Shown: positions 27,148 to 36,263, numbered from the stretch's first letter. The stretch: 64,000 nt of DNA from Phycisphaerales bacterium (GCA_016709445.1 JADJMV010000008.1:186001-250000), one strand, 5' to 3'. Notes: generated by a model from the letters alone, not told the origin. Translations and numbers: made by a program.

Positions 27148-27614
27148 GCGCCGACCCCCGCAGGCCGCTTCGGCCCAAGCCCTTCCGTGGCCGCCTCCAG
27201 CCTCGCGACCACCATCGACGCCCGCGCCCGTACCTTGGCGTCCGCGTCGCCGTCGGCGGCCCAACGCACGATGCTCTCGACCTCCCGCCAACGCCGCCCC
27301 AGCCCGCCCTGCAGCGCCGCCGTGAGCGACCGCTGCACCACCCACACCGCCGCGAGACGGTGCGGCGACCGTTCATCGAGCAGCATTTTCCCCAGACGCT
27401 CTACGGCGAATGCCGCACCATCCGTCGGCTTCGCCTCGGGCCAGGGCGAGACCAGCGTGCGGAGCACGCTGCCCTTGACGCGATGATGCGCGTCCTCCGC
27501 GCTCGCCGCGAGTGTCCCACCGCGCGGGTGCTCGCGCCGGGACCGGCCCAACGCATCAGCCGCGTTCGCCCGCACCCGAGAATCGGGGTGTCGCCCCAGA
27601 CACTCCACCAGCAC
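27144..27614 (-). CDS. HEAT-repeat protein, 3' part (after frameshift)
   Basis: This frame holds the C-terminal part of the HEAT-repeat protein begun at 29304. It is open from 27668, and the residues before the first usable start (GTG 27614, no ribosome binding site) already read like a HEAT helix pair: LALGDIPSPRSIGVLVE followed by CLGRHPDSRVRANAADALG. Further helical repeats follow (SPHRLAAVWVVQRSL, DADAKVRARASMVVARLE). Because the repeat pattern runs straight on from the other frame, it is best read as one gene with a frameshift between about 27614 and 27668. Its stop overlaps the GTG of the small membrane protein. It could be a separate gene only if translation restarts internally. Confidence 0.7.
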   Translation of the reverse strand: MLVECLGRHPDSRVRANAADALGRSRREHPRGGTLAASAEDAHHRVKGSVLRTLVSPWPEAKPTDGAAFAVERLGKMLLDERSPHRLAAVWVVQRSLTAALQGGLGRRWREVESIVRWAADGDADAKVRARASMVVARLEAATEGLGPKRPAGVGA

Positions 27615-29304
27615 ACCGATGCTGCGCGGCGAGGGAATATCCCCGAGGGCAAGCGATCGCCGTCGCCGTCAACCTCGAGTCGATCAAGTCCGACGCCAGC
27701 GAGTCTCGAACCACCGCCAGCAGCAGCGGTTCGACCGCCCCCGCCGCACCGATCCGACGGCTCGTCATGAGCGCCGCCACACCCGCCGCAGTCTCCCCGC
27801 CCCGCACGGTGTCCCGTACCCAGTCCACAAACCCGGAAGGATCCGACTCCAACGCTCGGCGCGCCGCGAGCCGCGCCGCAGGCGAACCCGCCCCGGGCGT
27901 CAGCCTCGCCGTCTCCTCTTCCCCCATCCGCCGCACTCGCGAGTGGGGAGACCGCAGAAGCGATCGGGCAAATCGACGCCGAGCCGCATCCCCCGCCCGC
28001 AACCGTCCCGACTCACCGAGACCGCAGGAAGTCGCCCGGGTCGCCGCGGCCCCCGCCACCGCCGCAGACCCATCGAAGCAGAAATCGCGTGCCGCATCAA
28101 TGCCGGGAAGGACGCGCATCGCCCCGAGACGCACCAGTCCATCGGGATCAATGAGCAGCGGGTCAAGGGCCAACGCCAGCGCCGCCGCGTCGGGCATCAG
28201 CGACGCGGCCAACCTCGCAACCTGACGCCTCGCGACCACATCCAACTGCCCCAACGCCGCCCGATCTGGAACCGGCCCCTCGGGGTGCAGGCGCCGCCCG
28301 CCGGGTGCCGCCCCCGGAGGGAGCCGATCGCCCGGGGTCGGACGTGTCGCGATCGGGACCAGCGCCGCCTGCCTGGCACGGGCCGGTGCAAGGGCGAGGT
28401 GCCCCAACCGCAACACCACCGCATGATCCAGCAGAGAAGGCGCCCGGGCGAGCCGATCGATGCAGGCCGCGGCGACCCCTTCCTCGCGGAGCCACAGCCA
28501 CGCCCGCTGCCGTGCGATTGGCGCGCGGGCTCGGCGAAACGCCGTCCTCAACGCCTCGCTCGCGCCGCCACGCTCGCCCCTCGCCGCCGCAACAAGAGGC
28601 CCGTTGGTCGTCTGACACGGCCTCGGAGGCCGCTCCAGCAGCAGCAGGCCCGCCAGCAACGCCTCCTTCCGGCGGTGGTGCTCGAACGAATCCAGCGCAC
28701 CATGCACCGCACGGTGCAAATCCATGAACTGCTCGGCGGTCCACGCCTCAGCCGCCGCGTCCAGAATCGGGCGCAACGCCGGGGCCCGAGCATCGACCCC
28801 CAGCATCGCGGGGTCCGCCGGTTCCGGCGCAACGCGAATCGCCAGAGCCAGGAGTGCCTGCGCCGCAGCGGAACTCGCATGCGACTCTCCAGACCCCAGC
28901 AGCGGCGCAAGCAATGCCGTCCAAACCGGGTCCGCCGTGTCCAGGGCCAACTCCGCAATCGACGCCGCAACAGGTCCAGAGATCTCCAGCCCCGTCGCGA
29001 CATGTCCCCACCGACCCCGGCACGCCGCTAAAGCGAGTGGGCGCAGCGGTCTGGGTATTTCAACCCAGTGTTCGGCCAGCGCCCGAACCGCGGCTGTCTG
29101 AGCGCTCCGAGCCGCCTCGATCGCCTTCCGCCGCCCCAGACCGCGGATGGCCGCCGGGTCGAACGCCGCAATCTCCACCAATTCAGCCGCGAAAGCCGAT
29201 CGCTCCAGACCCTCCGCCCCCCCCATGGCCCGCGCAAGCACGGCCACCCGCTCCAGTGGCTGGAGTTTGCGGAGGGCCCGGGATCTACGCGACGCAGCGT
29301 CCAT
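27556..29304 (-). CDS. HEAT-repeat protein, 5' part (frameshifted)
   Basis: About 580 residues of alpha-helical repeats, rich in Ala, Arg and Leu, resemble HEAT/armadillo solenoids (PLLIDPDGLVRLGAMRVLPG, SAAAQALLALAIRVA, SPHSRVRRMGEEE). Such solenoids bind other proteins; no catalytic motif or signal peptide is seen. The ATG at 29304 (MDAASRRSRALRKLQPLERV) is the likely start, though no clear ribosome binding site precedes it. After LTATAIA, near 27660, the frame continues for about 30 residues without HEAT character (CPRGYSLAAQHRCAGGV) and stops at 27556, while the next HEAT unit lies in another frame. The shift needs one base skipped or two restored. The partner is probably the coupled membrane protein at 26722. 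Confidence 0.75.
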   Translation of the reverse strand: MDAASRRSRALRKLQPLERVAVLARAMGGAEGLERSAFAAELVEIAAFDPAAIRGLGRRKAIEAARSAQTAAVRALAEHWVEIPRPLRPLALAACRGRWGHVATGLEISGPVAASIAELALDTADPVWTALLAPLLGSGESHASSAAAQALLALAIRVAPEPADPAMLGVDARAPALRPILDAAAEAWTAEQFMDLHRAVHGALDSFEHHRRKEALLAGLLLLERPPRPCQTTNGPLVAAARGERGGASEALRTAFRRARAPIARQRAWLWLREEGVAAACIDRLARAPSLLDHAVVLRLGHLALAPARARQAALVPIATRPTPGDRLPPGAAPGGRRLHPEGPVPDRAALGQLDVVARRQVARLAASLMPDAAALALALDPLLIDPDGLVRLGAMRVLPGIDAARDFCFDGSAAVAGAAATRATSCGLGESGRLRAGDAARRRFARSLLRSPHSRVRRMGEEETARLTPGAGSPAARLAARRALESDPSGFVDWVRDTVRGGETAAGVAALMTSRRIGAAGAVEPLLLAVVRDSLASDLIDSRLTATAIACPRGYSLAAQHRCAGGVSGATPRFSGAGERG

Positions 29305-29566
29305 GCGGGGTTTCAGCGTGCGGCTGGCAAGATACCTGGTTTTGGAGATGAACGCGAAAATAGGCTGGACCGGGGCCGCCGACGACGGATATCTTGGGGT
29401 TGCTCGTGGATTTGCCCCCAAGGCCAGTGTGCCGGGGGTGTGGGACTCCGGTGCGTGAACGGCTATAGTGGCCACAAACTTCGCCGGGTCCGTGGGGTGT
29501 GGTGGCAATTGTCACCAATGTGAATCGCACGACGCCCGGCGCCAGCCCGGGCATATGAGGGCCAGC

Positions 29567-30115
29567 ATGGACACGCCAGCCAAAGTCAACAGCCTCCAGA
29601 CCTACCAGGTGGTCCTCTACGACCGGGCCCTCCACCCGGAGTTCTTCGATCTCAAGGCCCGCAGGGTCGAGAAATTCAACGGCTTCGAGTTCGAGGCGTG
29701 GCTCATGGGTGGCGGCCACGTGCTGCGATTCGAACTCGGAGCGCTCTGCACCTGCGAACTCCTGACCGACCAGGATCGCGGCCTGCCGGATGCCGGCGTC
29801 GTCGCGGCCTTCCTCTGCGCCGGGGAGCGTGACTTCGACCACTCCTTCCGGACGGCCCCCGTGAACTACATCACGACCGTCCAGACAGAGACTCTGGCCG
29901 AAAACCTCTACATCGCAACCCACGAAGAACTCCTCGCGTTCGGCCGCGAGAGCGGCGCCCTGATCCACCAGTGGCACGATGGCACCGGCCCGTGCCTCTC
30001 CATGATGGACACCCAGCGGTACAGCCGCGAGATGCACGCCCAGGCCTACCACCTCCTGGCCAGCCAGGGGATCGTGCTCCGGTCGCAGACGATTTTCGAG
30101 CACCGCTCCGCCTGA
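29567..30115 (+). CDS. Conserved-looking protein of unknown function, 182 residues
   Basis: I do not recognise this family. The protein is soluble, without signal or membrane segments, and contains ordered-looking alternating strands and helices: KVNSLQTYQVVLYDRALHPE, FDLKARRVEKFNGFEFEAW, GHVLRFELGALCTCELLTD, VNYITTVQTETLAENLYIA and QRYSREMHAQAYHLLASQG. A CTC pair of cysteines and several aromatic/acidic positions could be a metal or redox site, but nothing proves it. The ATG at 29567 has GAGG 6 bases before it; one at 29555 is possible. It lies between the divergent HEAT gene and ileS, 258 bases before ileS, and a hairpin in that gap may end its transcript. Confidence 0.75.
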   Translation: MDTPAKVNSLQTYQVVLYDRALHPEFFDLKARRVEKFNGFEFEAWLMGGGHVLRFELGALCTCELLTDQDRGLPDAGVVAAFLCAGERDFDHSFRTAPVNYITTVQTETLAENLYIATHEELLAFGRESGALIHQWHDGTGPCLSMMDTQRYSREMHAQAYHLLASQGIVLRSQTIFEHRSA

Positions 30116-30223
30116 CGCTCCGGCCAGAATCGACCCCATTTCCCCGCCCCGGGGCTTGTCCCGCCGGCCCCCGCTGCCGAAAATGAGGCCGTGGTGACCG
30201 TTCGCGCCATCCCGACCGCGTCG

Positions 30224-30239
30224 GGCCTCTGCAGGCCCC
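30224..30239 (+). terminator. Small hairpin downstream of the 182-residue protein
   Basis: GGGCCT (30224-30229), loop CTGC and AGGCCC (30234-30239) form a perfect 6-bp stem in the 258-base gap before ileS. No T-run follows, so termination is only a suggestion. I see nothing else recognisable in this gap, and no T-box leader before ileS. Confidence 0.3.
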
Positions 30240-30373
30240 GAATTCGCTAGCCCCGCGTGGGGTGCGGCCCGCCGCCCCCGCGCCGAAGGGGCCACCACCG
30301 ACGCTACCCTGTGCATCCGAATACCCGACAAACCGCCCAGTGGACGGGCGATCCTGTCCAGAGAGCGATCCCC

Positions 30374-33300
30374 ATGAGCGACGCGACCGCCAAGCCCGAG
30401 AAGAAGGCCGCCAGCCGGTACAAGGACACCCTCAACCTGCCCAAGACCACCTTCGCGATGAAAGCGAATCTGGTGCAGAACGAGCCGGGCAGCATGAAAC
30501 GCTGGGAGCAGATGGGCCTCTACGAGCGCCTCCGGCGCGAGCGGAGCGGTCGAGAGATGTTCGTCTTTCACGACGGCCCCCCCTACGCGAACGGCTCAAT
30601 CCACCTCGGCCACGTCCTCAACAAGACTCTGAAAGACTTCGTCGTCCGCTCGCGTTCCATGCTCGGGCTGGATGTCCCCTACGTCCCCGGCTGGGACTGC
30701 CACGGCCTGCCGATCGAGCACAAGGTCATGACCGGGCTCGTCGAAACCGGCAAGATCAAGAAGCTCGCTGAACTCGGCGAAGACGCCCGAAAGGGCGCCA
30801 TCCGCCGTGAGTGCAAGGCCTACGCCGAGAAGTTCGTCAAGCTGCAGGCCGGCGAGATGCAACGCCTGCTCACGCTGGCCGACTACGAGCACCCATACCT
30901 CACCATGAACCCCGAGTTCGAGGGCGCGGTGCTGGAGACGCTCGCCGGACTGGTCGAGCAGGGCCTTGTCTATCGCGCGCTCAAGCCGGTCCATTGGAGC
31001 ATCGCCAACGAAACCGCCCTCGCCGAGGCCGAGCTCGAGTACATGGACCGGGAGGACCTCTCGGTCTATGTCGATTTCGAGGCCGCCGACGCCGAAGCCG
31101 TCTACGACGCCTTCGACCTGCCCCCCCGCGTTCCCGAGGAGGAAATCGAGGAAGATCACGACGAAAATGCCCCGCCCGACGCCGCCGATCCGCCATCGCG
31201 GGGCGCTCCCCCCGCGGGCGTCAGACCGGACCAGCGTCCGAGCTTCATGATCTGGACGACCACGCCGTGGACCCTCCCGGCCAACCTCGCGATCGCCGCC
31301 AATCCACGCTTCGAATACGCGCTGGTCTGGGTGGATGGCAACGTCACCGTGATCGCCTCGGAACTCGTTGCACAGGTCACCAAACTCGCCAAGGCCGAGG
31401 AGGTGCGCGTGATCGCCACAACCCCCGGCGCACGACTGCTCGGGCTGCGGTACCACCACCCGTTCATCGAGAAGGCCCCACGACCACTCCAAGACCCCGA
31501 GGCCGACACCTCCCGCTGCTACACCCTCGTCGACGCCGACTATGTCACGCTCGAGGACGGCACGGGCCTGGTCCACACCGCGCCGGGCCACGGCGCCGAG
31601 GACTTCGCCACCGGCAAGCGCGTCGGCCTGCCCGTCTACTGCCCGGTGCTCCACGACGGCGCCTACGACTCGACGGTCCCCGAGTGGCTCCGGGGAATGA
31701 ACATCTGGGACGCCAACCAGAAGGTCGCCGACCACCTCCGCGACAGCGGGCACCTCTTCTCAAGCCACCGGTTCACCCACAGCTACCCCCACGACTGGCG
31801 GAGCAAAACCCCCGTGGTCTTCCGCTGCACCGAGCAGTGGTTCGTCGCCGTCGATACGCCCACCCGACGGGAGGGCCGCTCCCTCCGGCAGCTCGCCCTC
31901 GACACCACCGCGACCGACGTCGAGTTCGTCCCCGCCTGGGGCCGCAACCGCATGCGCGGCATGCTCGAGAGCCGCCCCGACTGGTGCATCAGCCGCCAGC
32001 GTTCCTGGGGTCTGCCCATCCCGGCCTTCTTCCTGCCCGACGGCCAATGCCTGATGACCCCTTCGAGCGTCCGCGCCGTCGCCAAGCTCGTCCGCGAGCA
32101 GGGCTCCGACGCATGGTTCAGGAGCGGGCCGGCCGAGCTGCTTAAGCACTACGACGCCGAGGGCGATCCGGACCTGCCCCCCGCGCTAAAGGCCGCCATC
32201 CGCGGGCTCACGCTCGCGGCTCTGACGAAGAGCCCGGACATCCTGGACGTGTGGTTCGAGTCGGGCTCGACCTGGAACGGGTGCATGCGGGAGCGACTCG
32301 GAGAAGCCGGGTTCCCGGTCGAACTCTACCTCGAGGGCTCCGATCAGCACCGGGGCTGGTTCCAGTCCTCGCTGCTCGCCTCGCTCGGGGCCATGGGGCG
32401 CCCCCCGTTCAAGGCGATCCTGACGCACGGCTTCATGGTCGACAAGGACGGCAAGAAGCTCAGCAAGAGCGCCGGGCACACCGTCGAGGATCTCTTCAAG
32501 CTCTTCGGCGCCGACGTTGTCCGCTGGTGGTGCGCTTCGCTCGCCTACGAGCAGGACATGAAGGTCGACGACGAGTTCTTCACGCTCGCCGGTGAGAGCT
32601 ACCGCAAGGTGCGGAACACGCTCCGGTTCATGCTCAGCAACCTGGACGATTTCGACCCGGAGCACGCAGCCCAGGTTGCCCCAGCGCCAGAGAGCATCGA
32701 TGGATGGGTGCTGGCCGAGTTCGCCTCGCTCGGGGCCCGTGTCATCGCGGCGTTCCAGCGGTACGACTTCAAGGCCGCACAGCAGACGATCTACGATTTC
32801 TGCAACGACACGCTGAGCGCGACCTACCTCGCCGCCGTCAAAGACCGGCTCTACTGCGACAAGACCGACTCGGCCCGGCGCCGCCGATGCCAGCACGCCC
32901 TGTGGACGCTCACCGACGGTCTCTGCCGGCTCGTCGCCCCGTTCCTCCCCCACACGGCCGACGAGGCCTGGCGGGCCCTCTGGAAGGCCCCAGCCGACGA
33001 CACCGAACGCTGCATCCACACCCAGACCTTCCCGGCCTCCGCCGGCGCAGCATTGCCCCGCGCCCACGAGCACTGGCCCAGAGTGATGTTGCTCCGCGAC
33101 CAGGCGTTGCTCGCGATCGAGAAGTCCAAGTCCGACCTCGGCATCGAGAACCCCCTGGACGCCGGTGTCGTGCTCCCCAATCCCTACGGCTTGCTCGACG
33201 CCTTCGACACCCGAGACCTCGCCGACCTGCTCGGGGTCAGCCGCGCCCAGTTCGACCGCGACGCCACCGAGCCCCGCGTGCTCGACCTGCGGAACCAACC

Positions 33301-33400
33301 CCGCTGCGAGCGGAGCTGGAAGCGTGACGGGACCGTGCGCGAGCGATCCGATGGCGGCCTGCTCAGCGACCGCGACGCGGAGGCGGTCGGCGTCGCGTAG
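30374..33400 (+). CDS. ileS: Isoleucine--tRNA ligase
   Basis: This 1008-residue class I synthetase charges tRNA-Ile with isoleucine. The HIGH box is HLGH at residues 77-80 (DGPPYANGSIHLGH), the KMSKS box is KLSKS at 695-699 (KDGKKLSKSAGHT), and between them lies the CP1 editing domain with WTTTPWTLPANLAIA and GTGLVHTAPGHGAEDF. WCISRQRSWGLPIPAF is another family block. An acidic insertion (EEEIEEDHDENAPPDAADPP) interrupts the CP1 region near residue 255. The C-terminal zinc knuckle is degenerate: only one Cys remains (PRCERSWKRDG, then GLLSDRDAE). The ATG at 30374 is the first compatible with the family N-terminus; the ribosome binding site (GAGAG) is modest. It is convergent with the NtrC-type gene, 21 bases apart. 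Confidence 0.97.
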   Translation: MSDATAKPEKKAASRYKDTLNLPKTTFAMKANLVQNEPGSMKRWEQMGLYERLRRERSGREMFVFHDGPPYANGSIHLGHVLNKTLKDFVVRSRSMLGLDVPYVPGWDCHGLPIEHKVMTGLVETGKIKKLAELGEDARKGAIRRECKAYAEKFVKLQAGEMQRLLTLADYEHPYLTMNPEFEGAVLETLAGLVEQGLVYRALKPVHWSIANETALAEAELEYMDREDLSVYVDFEAADAEAVYDAFDLPPRVPEEEIEEDHDENAPPDAADPPSRGAPPAGVRPDQRPSFMIWTTTPWTLPANLAIAANPRFEYALVWVDGNVTVIASELVAQVTKLAKAEEVRVIATTPGARLLGLRYHHPFIEKAPRPLQDPEADTSRCYTLVDADYVTLEDGTGLVHTAPGHGAEDFATGKRVGLPVYCPVLHDGAYDSTVPEWLRGMNIWDANQKVADHLRDSGHLFSSHRFTHSYPHDWRSKTPVVFRCTEQWFVAVDTPTRREGRSLRQLALDTTATDVEFVPAWGRNRMRGMLESRPDWCISRQRSWGLPIPAFFLPDGQCLMTPSSVRAVAKLVREQGSDAWFRSGPAELLKHYDAEGDPDLPPALKAAIRGLTLAALTKSPDILDVWFESGSTWNGCMRERLGEAGFPVELYLEGSDQHRGWFQSSLLASLGAMGRPPFKAILTHGFMVDKDGKKLSKSAGHTVEDLFKLFGADVVRWWCASLAYEQDMKVDDEFFTLAGESYRKVRNTLRFMLSNLDDFDPEHAAQVAPAPESIDGWVLAEFASLGARVIAAFQRYDFKAAQQTIYDFCNDTLSATYLAAVKDRLYCDKTDSARRRRCQHALWTLTDGLCRLVAPFLPHTADEAWRALWKAPADDTERCIHTQTFPASAGAALPRAHEHWPRVMLLRDQALLAIEKSKSDLGIENPLDAGVVLPNPYGLLDAFDTRDLADLLGVSRAQFDRDATEPRVLDLRNQPRCERSWKRDGTVRERSDGGLLSDRDAEAVGVA

Positions 33401-33421
33401 CACGCACCGCCCGGCGCGATG

Positions 33422-34897
33422 TCAGCCAGCCTGCCGGGCGTCATCCTCGGCGTGGATGCCCAACGCACGCATTTTCTTGTACAGGGTCGTGCGGTTGATC
33501 CCCAGGTCGTCCGCGGTCTTCTGACGATTCCACTCGTTCGCGCGCAACGCCCTGAGGATGATCGAACGCTCCGGGCCCCGCAGCGCGGACTCCAGCGTTT
33601 CCGGCATCCAGGGCCCCTCCTCCGAGTCCTCGTCCGCCGCCCGAGCCCCCGCCGTCATCCGCGCGAGCACACCGCTCTCGGACTGGCCGCTCACCTGGCC
33701 CGGAAGGTCGGTCAGCTGGATTGTCTGCCCCTTGGTCAGCACCGCCGCCCGCTGCACCACGTTCTCCAGCTCCCGGATATTGCCCGGGAACGGATAGCGA
33801 CGGAGCGCCTGCATGGCCTCGAGGCTAAACCCAACGACCTGCTTGCCGAGCTCGGCCGCGTAGCGCTCGAGGAAGTGCTCCGCAAGCAACGGGATGTCGC
33901 TCACCCGCTCCCGCAGCGGCGGCAACTCGATCATGACGACGTTGATCCGGTAGAACAGGTCCTGCCGGAACTTCCCCTCGGCCACCATGCGTTCCAGCGG
34001 CTGGTTGCTGGCGAGGATCACCCGGACGTCCACCTCGATCGTCTTGTTCGAGCCCACGGGCTCGAACCTACGCTCCTGCAGCACACGCAGCAGCTTGAGC
34101 TGCATCGCCGGCGAAGCCGAGTTGATCTCATCAAGAAAGATCGTCCCGCCGTGGGCCGCCAGGAATCGGCCCGGCTTGTCGGCGTGGGCGCCGGTGAACG
34201 CCCCCTTCACATGCCCGAAAAGCTCCGACTCCAGGAGCGTTTCGGGAATCGAGCCGCACGAGAGTTCTACGAAGGGCTGGTCCCGCCGCGTCGATCGGTG
34301 GTGGATCGCGTGCGCGATGAGGCTCTTGCCCGTCCCGCTCTCGCCGGACATCAGCACCGTCGTCTTCGTCGGCGCGACGGCCTCGACCAGATCGTAGAGC
34401 CGCAGCATCCGCGGATCACCGCCGATGATGTTGTCGAGCGAGTACCGCTCATCGAGCTGGTGACGGAGCCGGCAGTTCTCCGCCCGGAGGGCCTGCTGAC
34501 GCAGGGCCCGCTCGAGCCCCAGCCGGAGTTCGGCGTCCAACACCGGCTTGGTCAGGTAGTCCACCGCCCCGAGCCGCAACGACTCGACCGCCCCCTCGAC
34601 GTGCCCGTAGCCCGTCAACATCACCACCGCCGTCTCCGGGTGGCGCTCCCCGACATACCGGAGCAAATCCAGGCCGCTCGGGCCGGGCAGGGAAACATCG
34701 GTGATCACGACCGCGAACGGGCGAGCGGCCTGCTCGGGCGTGCCGTCGCGGGCCTCCCGCAGCGCGTCCCTCGCCTCGTCCACGTTCAACGCCGTCGAGG
34801 CCTCGAAGCCCTCCCGGCCGAGAAACTCGGCGAGCGACTCCGCCACGATCGGGTCGTCATCGACAATGAGCACGCGTTGGCGGGGCCCGCCGGGCAT
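33422..34897 (-). CDS. NtrC-family sigma-54-dependent response regulator
   Basis: This 491-residue activator drives sigma-54 RNA polymerase when phosphorylated. The receiver domain (about 1-130) has the acid pocket DDD and the phospho-acceptor Asp67 in VVITDVSLPG. The AAA+ domain has Walker A GESGTGKS (185-192), the sigma-54 contact loop GAFTGA (232-237) and Walker B GGTIFLDEI. The C-terminal Fis-type helix-turn-helix reads NEWNRQKTADDLGINRTTLY. All key residues are intact. GGAG lies 6 bases before the ATG. It is transcribed after the histidine kinase gene with a 30-base gap, so the two form a two-component pair. Target promoters are unknown; I found no convincing -24/-12 element in the intergenic regions here. 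Confidence 0.95.
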   Translation of the reverse strand: MPGGPRQRVLIVDDDPIVAESLAEFLGREGFEASTALNVDEARDALREARDGTPEQAARPFAVVITDVSLPGPSGLDLLRYVGERHPETAVVMLTGYGHVEGAVESLRLGAVDYLTKPVLDAELRLGLERALRQQALRAENCRLRHQLDERYSLDNIIGGDPRMLRLYDLVEAVAPTKTTVLMSGESGTGKSLIAHAIHHRSTRRDQPFVELSCGSIPETLLESELFGHVKGAFTGAHADKPGRFLAAHGGTIFLDEINSASPAMQLKLLRVLQERRFEPVGSNKTIEVDVRVILASNQPLERMVAEGKFRQDLFYRINVVMIELPPLRERVSDIPLLAEHFLERYAAELGKQVVGFSLEAMQALRRYPFPGNIRELENVVQRAAVLTKGQTIQLTDLPGQVSGQSESGVLARMTAGARAADEDSEEGPWMPETLESALRGPERSIILRALRANEWNRQKTADDLGINRTTLYKKMRALGIHAEDDARQAG

Positions 34898-34927
34898 GGT
34901 CGCTCCAGGTCGTCTCGGTCCTCGGTC

Positions 34928-35785
34928 TTACGCGGCCCCCGCATCGGTCCGAGCGACCGGGCGGAACGTCAGCTCCAGAATGGCCCCCGGGCGATCCGTC
35001 GCCGGCCGATCGGCCCGATTGAACAGCCGGATCGAACCCTCGGGGAGCTCCTCGACGATCGACCGCGCCACAGCCAACCCCAGCCCCGAGCCGCGGGGTT
35101 TGGTCGAGAACCCGAACTGGAAGATCGCCTCGGTGGCCGCTCGGGGCAGGCCGACGCCGTCGTCGCGGATGGAGATCCGCACGCGTCCGTCCTCGGTCCA
35201 GCCGGCGTTGACGTCGACGACGCCGGAAGTCTCCTCCGCACCCGTCCCGACGCTCCGGCAGATCGCCTCGATCGCGTTCCGGAGCCCGTTGACCAGCACC
35301 GGATACAGCGGCCCCGCGGGCACACCGCTCAGGCCGTTCGAGACGCACGCGGTGATCCGCACGTGGTGCTCGTCGGCCAGCGGCGTGAGCACGTCCACCG
35401 CGTGGAATATCGCCTCTCCCAGCTCGATCGGCGACTGAATACCGGAGATCTCCGCCGTCAGCGAGCCGGCGGAGTGCTTCATCGCCGCCTCCACCAGCTC
35501 CGACATCCGAAGCAGGGCCTGCCGCACTGTGTCCAGCCTCCGCCGCGCCTCATCCGAACCTGGGGCTTCCGGCTCGGCGCCCCCGGGCATCGAACGCTCG
35601 GCGAGACCGAGGCACCGCAGCGAGCCGTCGAGGATGTTCCCCAGCTCGTGCGCCAACACCGTCAACCGGTCCGCACCCTCGCTGGAGGCCACGGCTTCCC
35701 GAGGCGTCGAGCGTCCCTTCCGGTTTGTTGACCCGGCGGAACTGGGAGTCGGCGTGTTATCGGGCTGCGGGCTATTCGGCTCCAT
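34928..35785 (-). CDS. Soluble sensor histidine kinase (NtrB-like)
   Basis: This 285-residue kinase is the partner of the regulator at 33422. The H-box is LTVLAHELGNILDGSLRC with the phospho-acceptor His near residue 46. The ATPase domain follows: N box LVNGLRNAIEAI, G1 box DDGVGLP, F/G2 box FQFGFSTKPRGSGLGLAVA. There is no membrane helix and no recognisable PAS or GAF domain; only about 35 polar Ser/Pro-rich residues precede the H-box, so the signal must come from another protein or from the helices themselves. The start (ATG 35785) is uncertain because no strong Shine-Dalgarno is near; a GTG about 20 bases upstream is possible. Confidence 0.9.
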   Translation of the reverse strand: MEPNSPQPDNTPTPSSAGSTNRKGRSTPREAVASSEGADRLTVLAHELGNILDGSLRCLGLAERSMPGGAEPEAPGSDEARRRLDTVRQALLRMSELVEAAMKHSAGSLTAEISGIQSPIELGEAIFHAVDVLTPLADEHHVRITACVSNGLSGVPAGPLYPVLVNGLRNAIEAICRSVGTGAEETSGVVDVNAGWTEDGRVRISIRDDGVGLPRAATEAIFQFGFSTKPRGSGLGLAVARSIVEELPEGSIRLFNRADRPATDRPGAILELTFRPVARTDAGAA

Positions 35786-35855
35786 GTTGATCGAGATCGA
35801 CACGGCAGCCCCGCCGCTCCAGCCCGGCGTTTCGAAAACCCACACCCGGCGGGGA

Positions 35856-36227
35856 CTACGCGAACGAGGCCTCGTCCGTGACGTTCTGGACCTGCCATTT
35901 GTTCGCGTCAACCCGGAAGTAGAGACGGATCAGGTCACCCGTCGTCCGGTCCGAGCCCAAGATGTTCATCTCGCCGCGATGGGTCGTATTGGCCTGGCTC
36001 TGGAGCTGATCGGCCGGCTTGGGATCGGTGTCGGGGATGCTCGCCGTCAGGTCGGCGACCTGCCACGACTTGCCCTGCTTCGGCAGCGCCGGCGACCACC
36101 AGAACGCGATCATGTCGCCCGCGCTGTTCAGCCCGGCGATGTTCAGGCCGCCCCAGGGCGTGACGAAGCTGGTAATGCTGGGCCCGACCAGCTTCGGCCC
36201 GCCGGCGATCTGCGTGATGTTCGCCAC
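35856..36227 (-). CDS. 3' continuation of the interrupted LEPR-motif exoprotein
   Basis: These codons are in the same frame as the gene at 38093 and directly continue its repeats. The open stretch begins right after the TGA at 36264-36266 (NPSQQKSGKGWQVANITQ), and the first ATG-equivalent is at 36227. It contains two further repeat units of the same kind (FVTPWGGLNIAGLNSAGDMI, then KSWQVADLTASIPD) and ends VQNVTDEASFA. On its own it has no ribosome binding site or signal peptide, so independent translation is unlikely. It is best seen as the severed C-terminus of a 745-codon gene. Confidence 0.65.
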   Translation of the reverse strand: MANITQIAGGPKLVGPSITSFVTPWGGLNIAGLNSAGDMIAFWWSPALPKQGKSWQVADLTASIPDTDPKPADQLQSQANTTHRGEMNILGSDRTTGDLIRLYFRVDANKWQVQNVTDEASFA

Positions 36228-36263
36228 CTGCCAGCCCTTGCCCGACTTCTGCTGGGACGGGTT

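Noticed and set aside
27148..27345. Upstream extension of the small membrane protein at 26722
   Set aside because: The extra codons are Gly/Arg-rich mirror of the HEAT frame, and the GTGA overlap gives a better start.
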